DNA of 64,000 nt from Pseudonocardia asaccharolytica DSM 44247 = NBRC 16224 (GCF_000423625.1 NZ_AUII01000001.1:1-64000); one strand, 5' to 3'. Numbered from the stretch's first letter, positions 1 to 9,428 are shown. Program-made: numbers and translations. The notes: generated by a model from the letters alone, not told the origin.

Positions 1-1
1 C

Positions 2-2995
2 CGGTGCTGGTTGTACGACTTCGGGTTGCGGTTGGACGAGGCGACCCGCCGCGGGCTGGCCGGGCGGGAGGCGGCCGGGGTGGCGGCCGGGTTCTGCGCG
101 GCGTTTCGGGCGGCCTGGGCGGGGGCGGCGGAGTCGGATCGGTTCAGCGCGCTGGTGCTGCGGGCCGGGCTGGACTGGCGGGAGGCGGCGCTGCTGCGCG
201 CCTACGGGCGCTACGCCCGCCAGCTGGGGAGCCGGTTCGGGCTGGGGTATGTGGCCGAGGTGCTGGCCGCGCACCCGGGGATCGCCCGCGGGCTGGTCGG
301 GTTGTTCCGGGCCCGGTGCGACCCCGCGGTCGCGGACCGTGCCGCGGTCGTGGACGCCGCGCTCGCCGAGGTCGGGGCGCTGATCGACGCCGTCGTCGGG
401 CTCGACGCCGACCGCATCCTGCGGGGGTACCTCGCCCTGATCACCGCGACACTACGCACCAATTGGTTCCGCGGGCGCGAGTTCTTCTCGTTCAAGATCA
501 ACCCGGCTGCGGTGCCGGACATGCCCGCGCCCCGGCCGCGGTTCGAGATCTTCGTCTACGCGCCGCGGGTGGAGGGGGTGCACCTGCGGTTCGGGCCGAT
601 CGCGCGGGGCGGGCTGCGCTGGTCGGACCGGCCGGCCGACTACCGCACCGAGATCCTGGGGCTGGTCAAGGCGCAGGCGGTGAAGAACGCGGTGATCGTG
701 CCGGTGGGCGCCAAGGGCGGGTTCGTGGTGCGCGCGCCCGCGCCGGGGCCCGAGGAGGTCAAGGCCGGCTACCGCAGCTTCATCGCGGGCCTGCTGGAGG
801 TCACCGACAACCTGGTGGACGGCACGACCGTGCCGCCGCCGGACGTGGTGCGCCACGACGGCGACGACCCCTACCTGGTCGTCGCGGCCGACAAGGGCAC
901 CGCCCGGTTCTCCGATCTGGCCAACGCGGTGGCCGCGTCCTACCGGTTCTGGCTGGGCGACGCGTTCGCCTCCGGCGGCTCGGTCGGCTACGACCACAAG
1001 GCCATGGGGATCACCGCCCGCGGCGCCTGGGAGAGCGTGCGGCGGCACTTCGCCGAGCTCGGCGTCGACACCCAGAGCCAGGAGTTCACCGTCGTCGGCA
1101 TCGGGGACATGTCCGGTGACGTGTTCGGCAACGGCATGCTGCGCTCGCGGCACATCCGGCTGCTCGCCGCGTTCGACCACCGCCACGTGTTCCTCGACCC
1201 GGACCCGGACCCGGCGACGAGCTACGCCGAGCGGGCCCGGCTGTTCGGGCTGCCGGGCTCGTCGTGGGACGACTACGACCGGGCGCTGATCAGTGCCGGC
1301 GGTGGGGTGTGGCCGCGCACGGTCAAAACGGTGCCGCTGGCCCCGGCGGCGCGGGCGGTGTTGGGGCTGGACCCGGACGTGGAGGCGCTCAGCCCGCCGG
1401 AGCTGATCGCCGCGATCCTGGCCGCCCCGGTGGATCTGCTGTGGAACGGGGGGATCGGCACCTACGTCAAGGCCGGTACCGAGACCCACGCCGCGGTCGG
1501 GGACAAGGCCAACGACGCCGTCCGCGCCGACGCCCGCGACCTGCGGGTCAAGGTCGTCGCCGAGGGCGGCAACCTCGGTTTCACCCCGCGCGGGCGGATC
1601 GAGTTCGCCCGCCGCGGCGGGAAGATCAACACCGATGCGATCGACAACTCCGCCGGGGTGGACTGCTCCGACCACGAGGTCAACCTCAAGGTCCTGCTCG
1701 ACCGCCTCGTCGCGACCGGCCAGCTCGACCGCGCGGCCCGGGACCGGCTGCTGGCCGCGATGACCGAGGAGGTGGCCGGGCTGGTGCTGGCGCACAACCG
1801 GGCCCAGAACGCGGTGTTGGGGGTGGCCCGGGCGCACACGCCGGCGATGGTGGGGGTGCACGCCCGGCTGGTCGGCGAGCTCGTCGCCCGGCGCGGGCTC
1901 GACCGCGAGCTGGAGGCGCTGCCCGACCCGGCCGGGTTCGCCGCGCTGGCAGCCGCCGGCCACGGCCTGACCGGCCCGGAGCTGGCCACCCTGCTCGCGC
2001 ATGTCAAGCTCGACCTCACCGCCCGGATCCTCGAGACCGAGCTGCCCGACGCGGCGGCGTTCGCCCCCCGGCTGGCCGAGTACTTCCCGCGCCCGGTGCG
2101 CGACCGGTTCGGTGCCGCGCTGGCCGGCCATCCGTTGCGCCGCGAGATCCTGACCACCCTGCTGGTCAACGAGATGGTCGACGGCGGCGGGCTCAGCTAC
2201 GCGTTCCGGCTGGGCGAGGAGCTGGCCACCGACGCCGCCGACGCGGCGCGCGCCTACGCCGTGACCACCGCGGTGTTCGAGCTACCCGGGCTGTGGGCGA
2301 CGGCCCGGTCCGCCGACATCCCCACCGCGCTGGCGGACCGGATCGTGCTGGAGTCGCGCCGGCTGCTCGACCGGGCCTCCCGCTGGTTTCTCACCAACCG
2401 CCCCCAACCACTCGCCGTCAACGCCGAGATCACGCGCTTCGCGACGGCCGTCGCCGAGTTGCGCAAACAGCTGCCCGAACTGCTCCGAGGCCGGGAGCGC
2501 GATGCCGTTGAGGCGCATGCCGAGGAGCTCGCCGCCGACGGCGCTCCTCCGGAGCTGGCCCGGCAGGCGGCGCAGCTGGTGTACAGCTACGGGCTGCTCG
2601 ACGTCATCGACGTGGCCGAGCTGTCCGAACGCGACCGGGAACCGCGGGAGGCCCGCGAGGTCGCCGCGCTGTACTACGCACTCTCCGAGCATCTGGGCAT
2701 CGACCTGGCGCTCACGTCCGTCACGGCCCTGGAGCGCGGGGACCGCTGGCACCAGCTCGCCCGGCTCGCGCTGCGCGACGATCTGTACGGCTCGCTGCGC
2801 GCGATCACCCTCGATGCGCTGCGGGAGACCGCGCCCGGCACACCCACGGTGGAGACGATCGGGCAGTGGGAGCGGGCGAACACCTCCCGGCTGCTGCGGG
2901 CGCGGGCGGCGCTGCAGGAGATCGGCACGGGCGGACAGCTGGACCTCGCCACGCTCTCGGTGGTGTCCCGGCAGCTGCGCGGGCTGGCCCGCTGA
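2..2995 (+). CDS. gdh: NAD-specific glutamate dehydrogenase (large type), C-terminal part; 5' end outside window
   Basis: Catabolic NAD-dependent glutamate dehydrogenase of the large (about 180 kDa) family, which deaminates glutamate to 2-oxoglutarate. About 997 residues are visible and the frame is open from the window edge, so the N-terminal regulatory part (roughly 600 residues in the family) is missing. The dehydrogenase core is clear: RGGLRWSDRP near visible residue 200, then an AKGGF segment with the substrate-binding lysine, and NGGIGTYVK further on. The C-terminal third is the helical region typical of this family. The stop at 2993-2995 is followed directly by the thioesterase remnant. 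Family assignment is secure; regulation cannot be seen. Confidence 0.95.
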   Translation, partial: RCWLYDFGLRLDEATRRGLAGREAAGVAAGFCAAFRAAWAGAAESDRFSALVLRAGLDWREAALLRAYGRYARQLGSRFGLGYVAEVLAAHPGIARGLVGLFRARCDPAVADRAAVVDAALAEVGALIDAVVGLDADRILRGYLALITATLRTNWFRGREFFSFKINPAAVPDMPAPRPRFEIFVYAPRVEGVHLRFGPIARGGLRWSDRPADYRTEILGLVKAQAVKNAVIVPVGAKGGFVVRAPAPGPEEVKAGYRSFIAGLLEVTDNLVDGTTVPPPDVVRHDGDDPYLVVAADKGTARFSDLANAVAASYRFWLGDAFASGGSVGYDHKAMGITARGAWESVRRHFAELGVDTQSQEFTVVGIGDMSGDVFGNGMLRSRHIRLLAAFDHRHVFLDPDPDPATSYAERARLFGLPGSSWDDYDRALISAGGGVWPRTVKTVPLAPAARAVLGLDPDVEALSPPELIAAILAAPVDLLWNGGIGTYVKAGTETHAAVGDKANDAVRADARDLRVKVVAEGGNLGFTPRGRIEFARRGGKINTDAIDNSAGVDCSDHEVNLKVLLDRLVATGQLDRAARDRLLAAMTEEVAGLVLAHNRAQNAVLGVARAHTPAMVGVHARLVGELVARRGLDRELEALPDPAGFAALAAAGHGLTGPELATLLAHVKLDLTARILETELPDAAAFAPRLAEYFPRPVRDRFGAALAGHPLRREILTTLLVNEMVDGGGLSYAFRLGEELATDAADAARAYAVTTAVFELPGLWATARSADIPTALADRIVLESRRLLDRASRWFLTNRPQPLAVNAEITRFATAVAELRKQLPELLRGRERDAVEAHAEELAADGAPPELARQAAQLVYSYGLLDVIDVAELSERDREPREAREVAALYYALSEHLGIDLALTSVTALERGDRWHQLARLALRDDLYGSLRAITLDALRETAPGTPTVETIGQWERANTSRLLRARAALQEIGTGGQLDLATLSVVSRQLRGLAR

Positions 2996-3022
2996 CCTGG
3001 GCGTCCCTCGTGGTTCGAGAGG

Positions 3023-3308
3023 GTGTCCGGTGTGGCTCGCTACGTCGCACGGGTCCCGCTGCGCTGGACCGACCAGGACTCCTTCGGCCACCTCAACCAA
3101 GCCCGCGCGGTGACGTTGCTGGAGGAGGCCCGGATCGGGCTGTTCTTCGACCGAGGCCTTGGCCGCGGGCGTGACGAGCTTCGCCGCCGGGATCGTCGTG
3201 GCCGTCGGTGCGCGTACCCGGATGGCACTCTTCGATCTTGTCGCGCAGCGGCCCCGCCGCATCACCGCCGAGGAGCGCGCGTTCCTCGGCCGTTGGGCAG
3301 AGGCATGA
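3023..3308 (+). pseudogene. Remnant of a 4-hydroxybenzoyl-CoA-type thioesterase (frameshift plus internal deletion)
   Basis: The start (GTG at 3023, or better GTG at 3032 behind GAGAGG) encodes a hotdog-fold thioesterase N-terminus with VPLRWTDQDSFGHLNQA and LLEEARIGLFFD. After about 3152 the homology moves to another frame (EALAAGVTSFAAGIVVA), consistent with a single-base insertion near 3153. In that second frame the sequence jumps from the VVA strand straight to the usual family C-terminus (MALFDLVAQRPRRITAEERA) and stops at 3306-3308. About 65 residues carrying the central hotdog strands are absent. Neither frame can give a complete domain, so the gene is almost certainly non-functional. 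It lies between gdh and a conserved hypothetical gene, close to both. Confidence 0.8.
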
Positions 3309-3315
3309 TGACGGC

Positions 3316-3972
3316 ATGATGACCGCGACGGCCCTGCGCCTTGCCGACACCGTCGAGCGCGACGACCTCGGTGCCTTCACCGCGCGGGCGGTGCGGCTGG
3401 ACCCGACCGCGCAGGTGCGGTTGCGGAGCGCGGGCGAGCGGGTGACAGCCTGGGCCTCGACCCCCTTCGACGTGCTGGCCACCCGATCGGTCCGGGGCAC
3501 CATGAAACCCGAGGACGTGACGGTGCCGGGGTCGGCGCTGCTCACGGCGTTGGCGGTGGAGCGCGCCGAGACGATCGACCCAGGCCCGAGCGGCGGCCCG
3601 TGGCAGCCGTCGTTCCCGCCCGACGAGGGTTGGTCGATCGTCGGCGACGTCCCCGCGGCCGAGCTGGAGCGGCTCACCGAGCGCGGGCTGGCCTTGGCTC
3701 GTGAACACGCGGGCCCGCTCGGTCCGCCGACATCGCTACTGGACCAGACGGTGCTCACGGTGCAGGGCGAGTCCGGGCCCGCGGTGAAGGTACCGACGCG
3801 CTGCCTGTTCGCGCTGTCCGGGATGGGATTCCTCGGCGCCGCCGAGACCTGCGCACCGGAGCTGGTCCGGGTCTCCGCGACCCCGTCCTGGCTGCGTCTC
3901 GACGCGCGCTATGGCGCCGTGGTGCGCCGCCGGATCACGGCGCTGCCGCTCATGCCGCTCCGTAACCCGTGA
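3316..3972 (+). CDS. Conserved actinobacterial protein of unknown function
   Basis: Encodes 218 residues. I recognise it only as a conserved hypothetical protein of Pseudonocardiales-type genomes. It has no membrane segment or signal peptide and looks like a cytoplasmic alpha/beta protein with conserved stretches WASTPFDVLATR, LLDQTVLTVQ and CLFALSGMGFLG. ATG codons occur at 3316 and 3319. The last codons (Arg-Asn-Pro-stop) lie inside the 56-bp palindrome at 3961-4016, so the element defines the end of the protein. It converges on the alpha-glucosidase gene, whose stop is in the same palindrome. No function is proposed. Confidence 0.8.
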   Translation: MMTATALRLADTVERDDLGAFTARAVRLDPTAQVRLRSAGERVTAWASTPFDVLATRSVRGTMKPEDVTVPGSALLTALAVERAETIDPGPSGGPWQPSFPPDEGWSIVGDVPAAELERLTERGLALAREHAGPLGPPTSLLDQTVLTVQGESGPAVKVPTRCLFALSGMGFLGAAETCAPELVRVSATPSWLRLDARYGAVVRRRITALPLMPLRNP

Positions 3973-4016
3973 GTGCGTAACAGTGTTCGAACACTGTTAC
4001 GCACTCACGGGTTACG
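3961..4016. repeat. Dispersed palindrome family, copy 1 (perfect 56-bp palindrome)
   Basis: Two 28-nt arms meet at the centre (3988/3989) without mismatch or loop. The core arm GTGAGTGCGTAACAGTGTT is identical to three other copies in the window; the centre dinucleotide is CG here. The outer CGTAACCC/GGGTTACG extension is unique to this copy yet still perfectly paired. The stop codons of both convergent neighbours (3970-3972 on +, 4012-4014 on -) are inside it. A bidirectional terminator role is plausible, but there is no T-tract. Confidence 0.95.
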
Positions 4017-5604
4017 CTAGCCAAGCGGCGGTATTCGGGGGGAGCAGGCCGTCGGGGGCGAGCGGGCCGCTGGTCAGCAGCACGTCGCCGGGGGGCAGCG
4101 GGACCGGCGACTCGGAGGCGTTGAGCGCGCACACCAGCGTGCTGCCCGGTCGGCGGAAGGCCAGGCAACCCGGTGGGGCGCCGTACCATTCGAGACCGCT
4201 GTGGTTCGTGGCGAACCCGGCGTGGCTGTGCCGCAACTCCAGCGCGCGCCGGAACATCGACAACGTCGAGTCGGCGTCCTCCAGCTGGGCCGCGGCGGTC
4301 AGCTCGGACCAGCCGTCGGGCATCGGCAGCCACGGCTTGCCTTCGCTGAACCCGTATCCGGGTGGGCCGCCCTCCCACGGCACCGGCACCCGGTAGCCGT
4401 CGCGACCGCGCTCGGTATGCCCCGAGCGCTCCCACACCGGATCCTGCAGGGCCCAGCCGGGCAGATCGACGTCGGGCAGCCCGAGCTCCTCGCCGTTGTA
4501 GAGGTAGACGACGCCGGGCAGCGCGAGGGTCACCAGCGCCATCGCCCGGGCCCTGGCCAACCCCACCGCGCCCCCGCCGAAGCGGGTGACCGGCCGGGAG
4601 ACGTCGTGATTGGACAGCGTCCACGTCGGACGGGCCCCGACCGATTCGACGGCCACGATCGAATGCTCGATCGCCGTGCGCACCGCGGTGGCGTCGAACG
4701 GGGTCTGCAGCAGCCGGAAGTTGAAGCCGAGATGCAGCTCGTCTGGGCGCACATAGCGGGCGAACCGCTCGTCGTCGTACACCCAGACCTCGCCGATCGC
4801 CATCCGCCCCGGGTAGTGATCGAGCACCGCGCGAATCATCCGGTGCACGTCGTGGACACCGTCGTCGTCGAAGCGGGGGTCGTCGGTGGTGTCGCCGAGC
4901 AGCCGGGCCTGTGCTCCGTCATCGTCGGGCAGCCCCTCGGGCTTCGCCATGCCGTGTGCGACATCGATGCGGAATCCGTCGACGCCGCGGTCGCACCAGA
5001 ACCGCAGGGTCTTCTCCAGATCGGCCCAGACCTCGGGATTGGTCCAGTTCAGGTCCGGCTGCTCGGCGGCGAACAGGTGCAGGTACCACTCCCCGCCGGA
5101 ACCGTCCGCACCCGACAGCCGGGTCCACGCGGGTCCGCCGAACACGCTCTGCCAGTTGTTCGGCGGTTCGGCGCCGTCCGGGCCGCGGCCTGGCCGGAAG
5201 TGGTAGCGCGCCCGCTCCGGGCTATCGGGGGCGGAGTCGAACGCCGCCCGGAACCATTCGTGCTCGCTGGAGGTGTGGTTGGGCACCAGATCGATGGTCA
5301 CCCGGATCCCGTGCCGGTGCGCCTCGTCGACCAGTGCGTCGAACGCCGCCAGATCGCCGAACGTCGGGTCGACGTCGCGTGGATCGGCCACGTCGTAGCC
5401 GTGGTCGGCCATCGGGGACGGGTAGAACGGCGTCAGCCACACCGCGTCGACGCCGAGCAGCTCGAGATAGCCGAGCCGGCTGCGGACCCCGTCGAGATCA
5501 CCGACGCCGTCGGCGTCGGAGTCACAGAAGCTGCGGACGTAGACCTGGTAGATCACCGCATCCCGCCACCACTCCACGGGAGGCCATCCTGCCATCCGCG
5601 GCAC
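4012..5604 (-). CDS. GH13 alpha-glucosidase (oligo-1,6-glucosidase type)
   Basis: A 530-residue glycoside hydrolase family 13 enzyme, expected to hydrolyse alpha-glucosides such as maltose, isomaltose or trehalose-derived sugars in the cytoplasm (no signal peptide). The four GH13 conserved regions are present: DLVPNH near residue 105, GFRIDVAHG with nucleophile Asp214, AIGEVW with acid/base Glu272, and LSNHD with Asp334. The GTG start at 5604 follows GAGG; an ATG at 5595 (MAGW) is an alternative. It begins 6 nt after the globin stop, so the two are probably co-transcribed. Its TAA lies in palindrome copy 1. Exact substrate cannot be read from sequence. Confidence 0.93.
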   Translation of the reverse strand: MPRMAGWPPVEWWRDAVIYQVYVRSFCDSDADGVGDLDGVRSRLGYLELLGVDAVWLTPFYPSPMADHGYDVADPRDVDPTFGDLAAFDALVDEAHRHGIRVTIDLVPNHTSSEHEWFRAAFDSAPDSPERARYHFRPGRGPDGAEPPNNWQSVFGGPAWTRLSGADGSGGEWYLHLFAAEQPDLNWTNPEVWADLEKTLRFWCDRGVDGFRIDVAHGMAKPEGLPDDDGAQARLLGDTTDDPRFDDDGVHDVHRMIRAVLDHYPGRMAIGEVWVYDDERFARYVRPDELHLGFNFRLLQTPFDATAVRTAIEHSIVAVESVGARPTWTLSNHDVSRPVTRFGGGAVGLARARAMALVTLALPGVVYLYNGEELGLPDVDLPGWALQDPVWERSGHTERGRDGYRVPVPWEGGPPGYGFSEGKPWLPMPDGWSELTAAAQLEDADSTLSMFRRALELRHSHAGFATNHSGLEWYGAPPGCLAFRRPGSTLVCALNASESPVPLPPGDVLLTSGPLAPDGLLPPNTAAWLA

Positions 5605-5610
5605 GGATCC

Positions 5611-5994
5611 TCAGAAGTCGGAATTGACCATGCTGGCCGCGGCGTAGGTCAGGTAGTTCCACAGCTGATCGCGGTGCGCCGGGTCCAGCCCCGCCTCGTC
5701 GATGGCGATCCGCATGCAGCGCAACCAGGCGTCGCGCTCGATCGGCCCGATCCGGAACGGGACGTGGCGCATCCGCAGCCGGGGATGCCCGCGCCGCTCG
5801 GAGTAGGTGCGCGGCCCGCCCCAGTACTGCTCGAGAAACATCCGCAGCCGGTCCTCGGCCGGGCTCAGGTCCTCCTCCGGGTAGAGCGGGCGGAGCACCT
5901 CGTCCTCGGCAACCTGCTCGTAGAACCGCGAGACGATCTTGGCGAAGACCGGCGCGCCGCCCACCTCGGCGTAGAAGTTCTGCGGGCTGCTCAC
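5611..5994 (-). CDS. glbO: Truncated haemoglobin, group II (trHbO)
   Basis: A 127-residue truncated haemoglobin of the GlbO class, a haem protein linked to O2, NO or peroxide chemistry at the respiratory membrane in mycobacteria. Diagnostic residues align with an offset of two from M. tuberculosis trHbO: Tyr25 (B10), Tyr38 (CD1), proximal His77 in RMRHVPF, and Trp90 (G8). The GTG start at 5994 overlaps the stop of a possible 26-codon ORF (GTGA), and GAGGAG lies 6 nt upstream. It is followed after 6 nt by the GH13 gene. In many actinobacteria glbO is likewise next to such glucosidases or aminopeptidases. Confidence 0.93.
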   Translation of the reverse strand: MSSPQNFYAEVGGAPVFAKIVSRFYEQVAEDEVLRPLYPEEDLSPAEDRLRMFLEQYWGGPRTYSERRGHPRLRMRHVPFRIGPIERDAWLRCMRIAIDEAGLDPAHRDQLWNYLTYAAASMVNSDF

Positions 5995-6071
5995 GCCGGC
6001 TCCTCGCGGATGTTCGTGGTCGGGACTCGCCCGACCGCCGTGCCGGACGAGGAACTCACGTGCGTGTTCAT
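5991..6071 (-). CDS. Possible 26-residue leader ORF coupled to glbO
   Basis: ATG at 6071 is followed by 26 codons and a TGA that overlaps the glbO GTG start (GTGA). A G-rich stretch precedes the ATG, and 23 of the 25 codons after the ATG end in G or C, as in real genes here. The peptide is Ser/Thr-rich, ends NIREEPA, and matches nothing I know. The GC bias could also be background, so this is tentative; translational coupling to glbO is the main argument. Confidence 0.35.
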   Translation of the reverse strand: MNTHVSSSSGTAVGRVPTTNIREEPA

Positions 6072-6078
6072 ACCCCCA

Positions 6079-7101
6079 CTATCCCTTGCCCACACCCTTG
6101 TCGGCGGCGGGGGACTGCGGATCCAACATCGGCAGATGACTCAGTGGGCGGGGCACGCCCGCCTCGTCGAAGGCGTCGGTGATGGCGGCGTTGAGCGCCC
6201 GCTGTACCGCGAACTGCTGGCCGGGGTTGACCCGGACCGTCAGCCGCAGGACGACGCCCTCGGTGGTGACCTTGTCGACGCCGAGTACCTGCGGCGGCTC
6301 GAGCACGTCATCGGCCACGTCCTCCTGCTGCAGGCGTTCGGTCACGGTGCGCGCGGCGAGCTCGGTGGCCTGCGCGGTGTCGGCGGTATGCGCGAGCGGC
6401 ACGTCGACCACGGCGACGGCGTAGCCCTGGCTCATGTTCCCGACCCGCAGGATCTCGCCGTTGCGCACGTACCAGACGGTGCCCTTGATGTCGCGCATCG
6501 TCGTGATCCGCAACCCGATCGCCTCGACCGTGCCGCTGATCCCGCCGAGGTCGACGACGTCGCCGACCCCGTACTGGTCCTCCAGCAGCATGAACATGCC
6601 GGACAGGAAGTCGCGCACGAGGTTCTGCGCGCCGAAGCCGACCGCGACGCCGACGATCCCGGCCGAGGCCAGGATCGGCCCGACCGCCACCCCGAACTCG
6701 CCGAGCACCATCGTCGCGGCGACGAGCAGCACGACCGCCGAGGTGATCGAGCGAAGCACCGAGCCGATCGTGCGGGCCCGCTGGGTGCGGCGCTGGGAGG
6801 CCGCCGGCGTGCCGGCCCCGCGCAGCCGCGCGGGCGCCCTGCGCAGCAGGGCGCGGGAGACCCGGCCGTTGGTGGCGCCCTCGATCAGCCGGGTGATCGC
6901 GCGGTGGATGAGCCAGCGAACCGCCAGCGCGACGATGATGATGAGCACGATCGCCGAGCCCTTGCTCATGATCGCGTCGGCGGACGTTGCCAGGAAGTCG
7001 TTGTTCGTCCACCGGTAGAAGCTGGCGCACCAGGTGCCGGGTTCGTTGACGCAGGAGGGCTGCATCGGCAGCAGCCCCGGAGGAGCGGGAATGATATCCA
7101 T
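6079..7101 (-). CDS. MscS-family mechanosensitive ion channel
   Basis: A 340-residue small-conductance mechanosensitive channel. The N-terminus is probably extracytoplasmic. Membrane segments are visible around the stretch SAIVLIIIVALAV, then a second (AVVLLVAATMVL) and the pore helix region (ILASAGIVGVAVGFGAQNLV), which is the MscS TM3 signature. The beta domain follows (YGVGDVVDLGGISGTVE, then a WYVRNGEI segment). The protein resembles short MscS proteins with a basic cytoplasmic loop (residues about 75-110). ATG at 7101 is 2 nt from the upstream peptidase stop, implying an operon with it. Confidence 0.92.
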   Translation of the reverse strand: MDIIPAPPGLLPMQPSCVNEPGTWCASFYRWTNNDFLATSADAIMSKGSAIVLIIIVALAVRWLIHRAITRLIEGATNGRVSRALLRRAPARLRGAGTPAASQRRTQRARTIGSVLRSITSAVVLLVAATMVLGEFGVAVGPILASAGIVGVAVGFGAQNLVRDFLSGMFMLLEDQYGVGDVVDLGGISGTVEAIGLRITTMRDIKGTVWYVRNGEILRVGNMSQGYAVAVVDVPLAHTADTAQATELAARTVTERLQQEDVADDVLEPPQVLGVDKVTTEGVVLRLTVRVNPGQQFAVQRALNAAITDAFDEAGVPRPLSHLPMLDPQSPAADKGVGKG

Positions 7102-7103
7102 GA

Positions 7104-9281
7104 TCAGCGCAGCTCCAGTCCGACATGAGCGGCGAGGAAGGACAGCTGGTCGACGGTCAGGCCGACGGTCCGGGAGACCGAGCGGCCGCCGTGCCCGACG
7201 TCGGTCTCCCGACGCAGCAGAACCGGGCGGCCGGCGATGTCGCCGGTCGTCGCGAACTGGAGAGCGGCACACGTCTTGCGGGCGTGCACCGGATCGACGC
7301 GGGTATCGGACTCGAACACGGTGAACAACACCGCCGGGTACCGGGTGCCCGGCCGGACGTGATGGTAGGGGGAGTAGGACAGCAACCAGCCGAGCTCCAT
7401 CGGGTCGGCCGCCGTGCCGTACTCGTCGTTCCAGGTCCGGCCCAGCGCGAACTCCTCGTAGCGCACCATGTCCAGCAGCGGTGCGGAGCAGACGACCGCG
7501 CGGTAGCGCTCCGGCCGCTGCACCAGCGCGGCGCCGACGAGCAGGCCGCCGTTCGAGCCGCCCATGAGCGCGAGCTGCCCGGCGGTCGTGGTGCCGCCGT
7601 CGATCAACGCCGCCGCGGCGGCGTGCAGGTCGTCGAAAACGTTCTGCTTGTTGCCGCGGTTGCCGGCGAGGTGCCACGCCTCGCCCTCCTCGCCGCCGCC
7701 ACGCAGCGACACCAGGGCGAACGCCCCGCCCGCCGCCACCCAGGCCAACGCCGCCGGGGTGTAGGCCGGTTCGCGGCTGATCCCGAACCCGCCGTAGCCG
7801 GTGACCAGCGCCGGGACCGGTCGCGCTGGCGCCTTCCCGACTGTGTCCCCGCCCGGGGTGAGGACGAACATCCGCACCGTGGTGCCGTCCGCGGAGCTGA
7901 ACGCGCGCTGCTCGGTGCGTGCCGGGGGCACCTCGACGGCGCCTGGTGCTGCGGTCTCGAGCCGGGTTGCGTTCAGGGCGAGGTCGAAGCGCTGCACCTG
8001 CGGCGGGGTGACGAGGTCGGTCCAGCCGATCCAGACGCGTCCGCGCTGGTCGGGGGTGTCGCGGTCGGCGGTGCTCAACCCGGTGAGCGATCCGGTGCCG
8101 GGAAGGGGGATGCTGCCGCGCGGGGCGCCGTCGGCCGCGCTGTGCAGCGCCAGCTCGGCCACCGCGTGCCGGGACCGGGCCAGCACGAGCAGCGCAGCTC
8201 CCCCGTCCGCGGGTTCCAGCCAGCGCACGCCGTCCAGCACGGAGCCCGGATCCTCGGCGACCAGCTCGCGCCAGTGCTCGCGCTGCGGGGTGCGCGGGTC
8301 GGCCACGCACAGCCGCCAGCGCGGGGCGCTGTCGGTGGTGCGCAGGTAGAGCCGCCCGTCGCGCTCGACCCATGCGGTCGCCTGCACGTCGTCGGTCCGG
8401 GTCAGCACCGGGGTGAGCGGGCCGATCTTGCCGTCGGCCAGCTCGGCGAGCCAGAGGCTGTCGCGACGCGCGGTGCCGACGTTCGCGGTCACGACGAGCC
8501 AGCGGCCGTCGCGGGAGACCCGCACGCCGTAGTAGGTGTGCTCGTCGTAGAGCCCGGGGCCGTCGACGAGCTCGTCGCCGGCGGGATCGGCGCCGACGCG
8601 GTGCCGCCAGACGCGGCGGTGGAAGTCCTCCTCGCCGGCGGGCACCTCGCCCGGGGCGACCTTGCGCACGAAGAACAGCTCCTCGCCGCCGGGCAGCCAG
8701 GCGATATCGGAGTAGCGGCAGCGATCGATCGGGCCGTCGACCGGCTCGCCTGTCGCGACGTCGAGCACATGCAGGACCGACTGCTCGTCCCCGCCCCGGG
8801 AGATCTGGTAGGCCAGCAGCGTTCCCTCCAGGCTGGGTACCCAGGCGTCCAGCGTGGTCAGCCCGGTCGGATCGAGCTCGACGGGGTCGAGCAGCACCCG
8901 TTCACGGACCCCGCCCGCGCCGTCGGCCTCGCGGACCAGCACGGCGGCATGCTCCTGGTCGGGCCTGCGGCGGGCGAAGAACGCCCGACCCGCCCGCCAC
9001 AGCGGCGCCGACACCGAACCCGACGACAGCAGCGCCCGCACCGTCTCGGTGAGCTCCGCGCGGCCGGGTAGCGCGTCGAGATGCTCGCGGGCGAGGCGGT
9101 CCTGCGCGGCGGACCAGGCGCGGGTGCGCGGGTCGTCGGGGTCCTCGAGCCACCGGTAGGGGTCGGCGACGTCGTGGCCGTGCAGCCGTTCGACCAGATC
9201 GAGACGCTCGGCCTCGGGGTAGATGGGGTGCGGGTGCGCGGCGGTGCTCGGCGGTCCGGTTTTCTCACTGCGCTCGCTCAC
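7104..9281 (-). CDS. Prolyl oligopeptidase family serine peptidase (S9A)
   Basis: 725 residues with the prolyl oligopeptidase layout: an N-terminal segment containing the family motif DPYRWLEDPDD, a seven-bladed beta-propeller in the middle, and a C-terminal alpha/beta-hydrolase domain. The catalytic triad is recognisable: Ser in GGSNGG (about 7550-7565), Asp in SDTRVDP (about 7300), His in DVGHGG (about 7183). No signal peptide is seen, so it is probably cytosolic, cleaving short proline-containing peptides. GTG start at 9281. First gene of the minus-strand run to 4012 and divergent from the slipin gene across a 250-nt region. Confidence 0.94.
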   Translation of the reverse strand: MSERSEKTGPPSTAAHPHPIYPEAERLDLVERLHGHDVADPYRWLEDPDDPRTRAWSAAQDRLAREHLDALPGRAELTETVRALLSSGSVSAPLWRAGRAFFARRRPDQEHAAVLVREADGAGGVRERVLLDPVELDPTGLTTLDAWVPSLEGTLLAYQISRGGDEQSVLHVLDVATGEPVDGPIDRCRYSDIAWLPGGEELFFVRKVAPGEVPAGEEDFHRRVWRHRVGADPAGDELVDGPGLYDEHTYYGVRVSRDGRWLVVTANVGTARRDSLWLAELADGKIGPLTPVLTRTDDVQATAWVERDGRLYLRTTDSAPRWRLCVADPRTPQREHWRELVAEDPGSVLDGVRWLEPADGGAALLVLARSRHAVAELALHSAADGAPRGSIPLPGTGSLTGLSTADRDTPDQRGRVWIGWTDLVTPPQVQRFDLALNATRLETAAPGAVEVPPARTEQRAFSSADGTTVRMFVLTPGGDTVGKAPARPVPALVTGYGGFGISREPAYTPAALAWVAAGGAFALVSLRGGGEEGEAWHLAGNRGNKQNVFDDLHAAAAALIDGGTTTAGQLALMGGSNGGLLVGAALVQRPERYRAVVCSAPLLDMVRYEEFALGRTWNDEYGTAADPMELGWLLSYSPYHHVRPGTRYPAVLFTVFESDTRVDPVHARKTCAALQFATTGDIAGRPVLLRRETDVGHGGRSVSRTVGLTVDQLSFLAAHVGLELR

Positions 9282-9428
9282 GCGCGAGAAGATTACGGGA
9301 CGGTCTCGGCCCGCGTGCCGACCGCTTCTGACCAGGTCGGACGCGGAGGAGGTGGGTGGCCGGGCTGAATACCGGGCGGCCGGAGTCGGCGCCGGATCCC
9401 GGCCGTGGCCGGTTCGGCGGTTCCGAAT

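Noticed and set aside
3961..4016. Palindrome as a LexA/SOS box (contains TTCGAA in copy 1)
   Set aside because: The actinobacterial SOS box pattern is not matched, the other copies have TTCTAA, and all are at gene ends rather than promoters.
3911..4396. ORFs crossing the palindromes that share an ECVTV-LEHCYALTG-like peptide
   Set aside because: The shared peptide is simply the palindrome translated; these ORFs are shadows of real genes.
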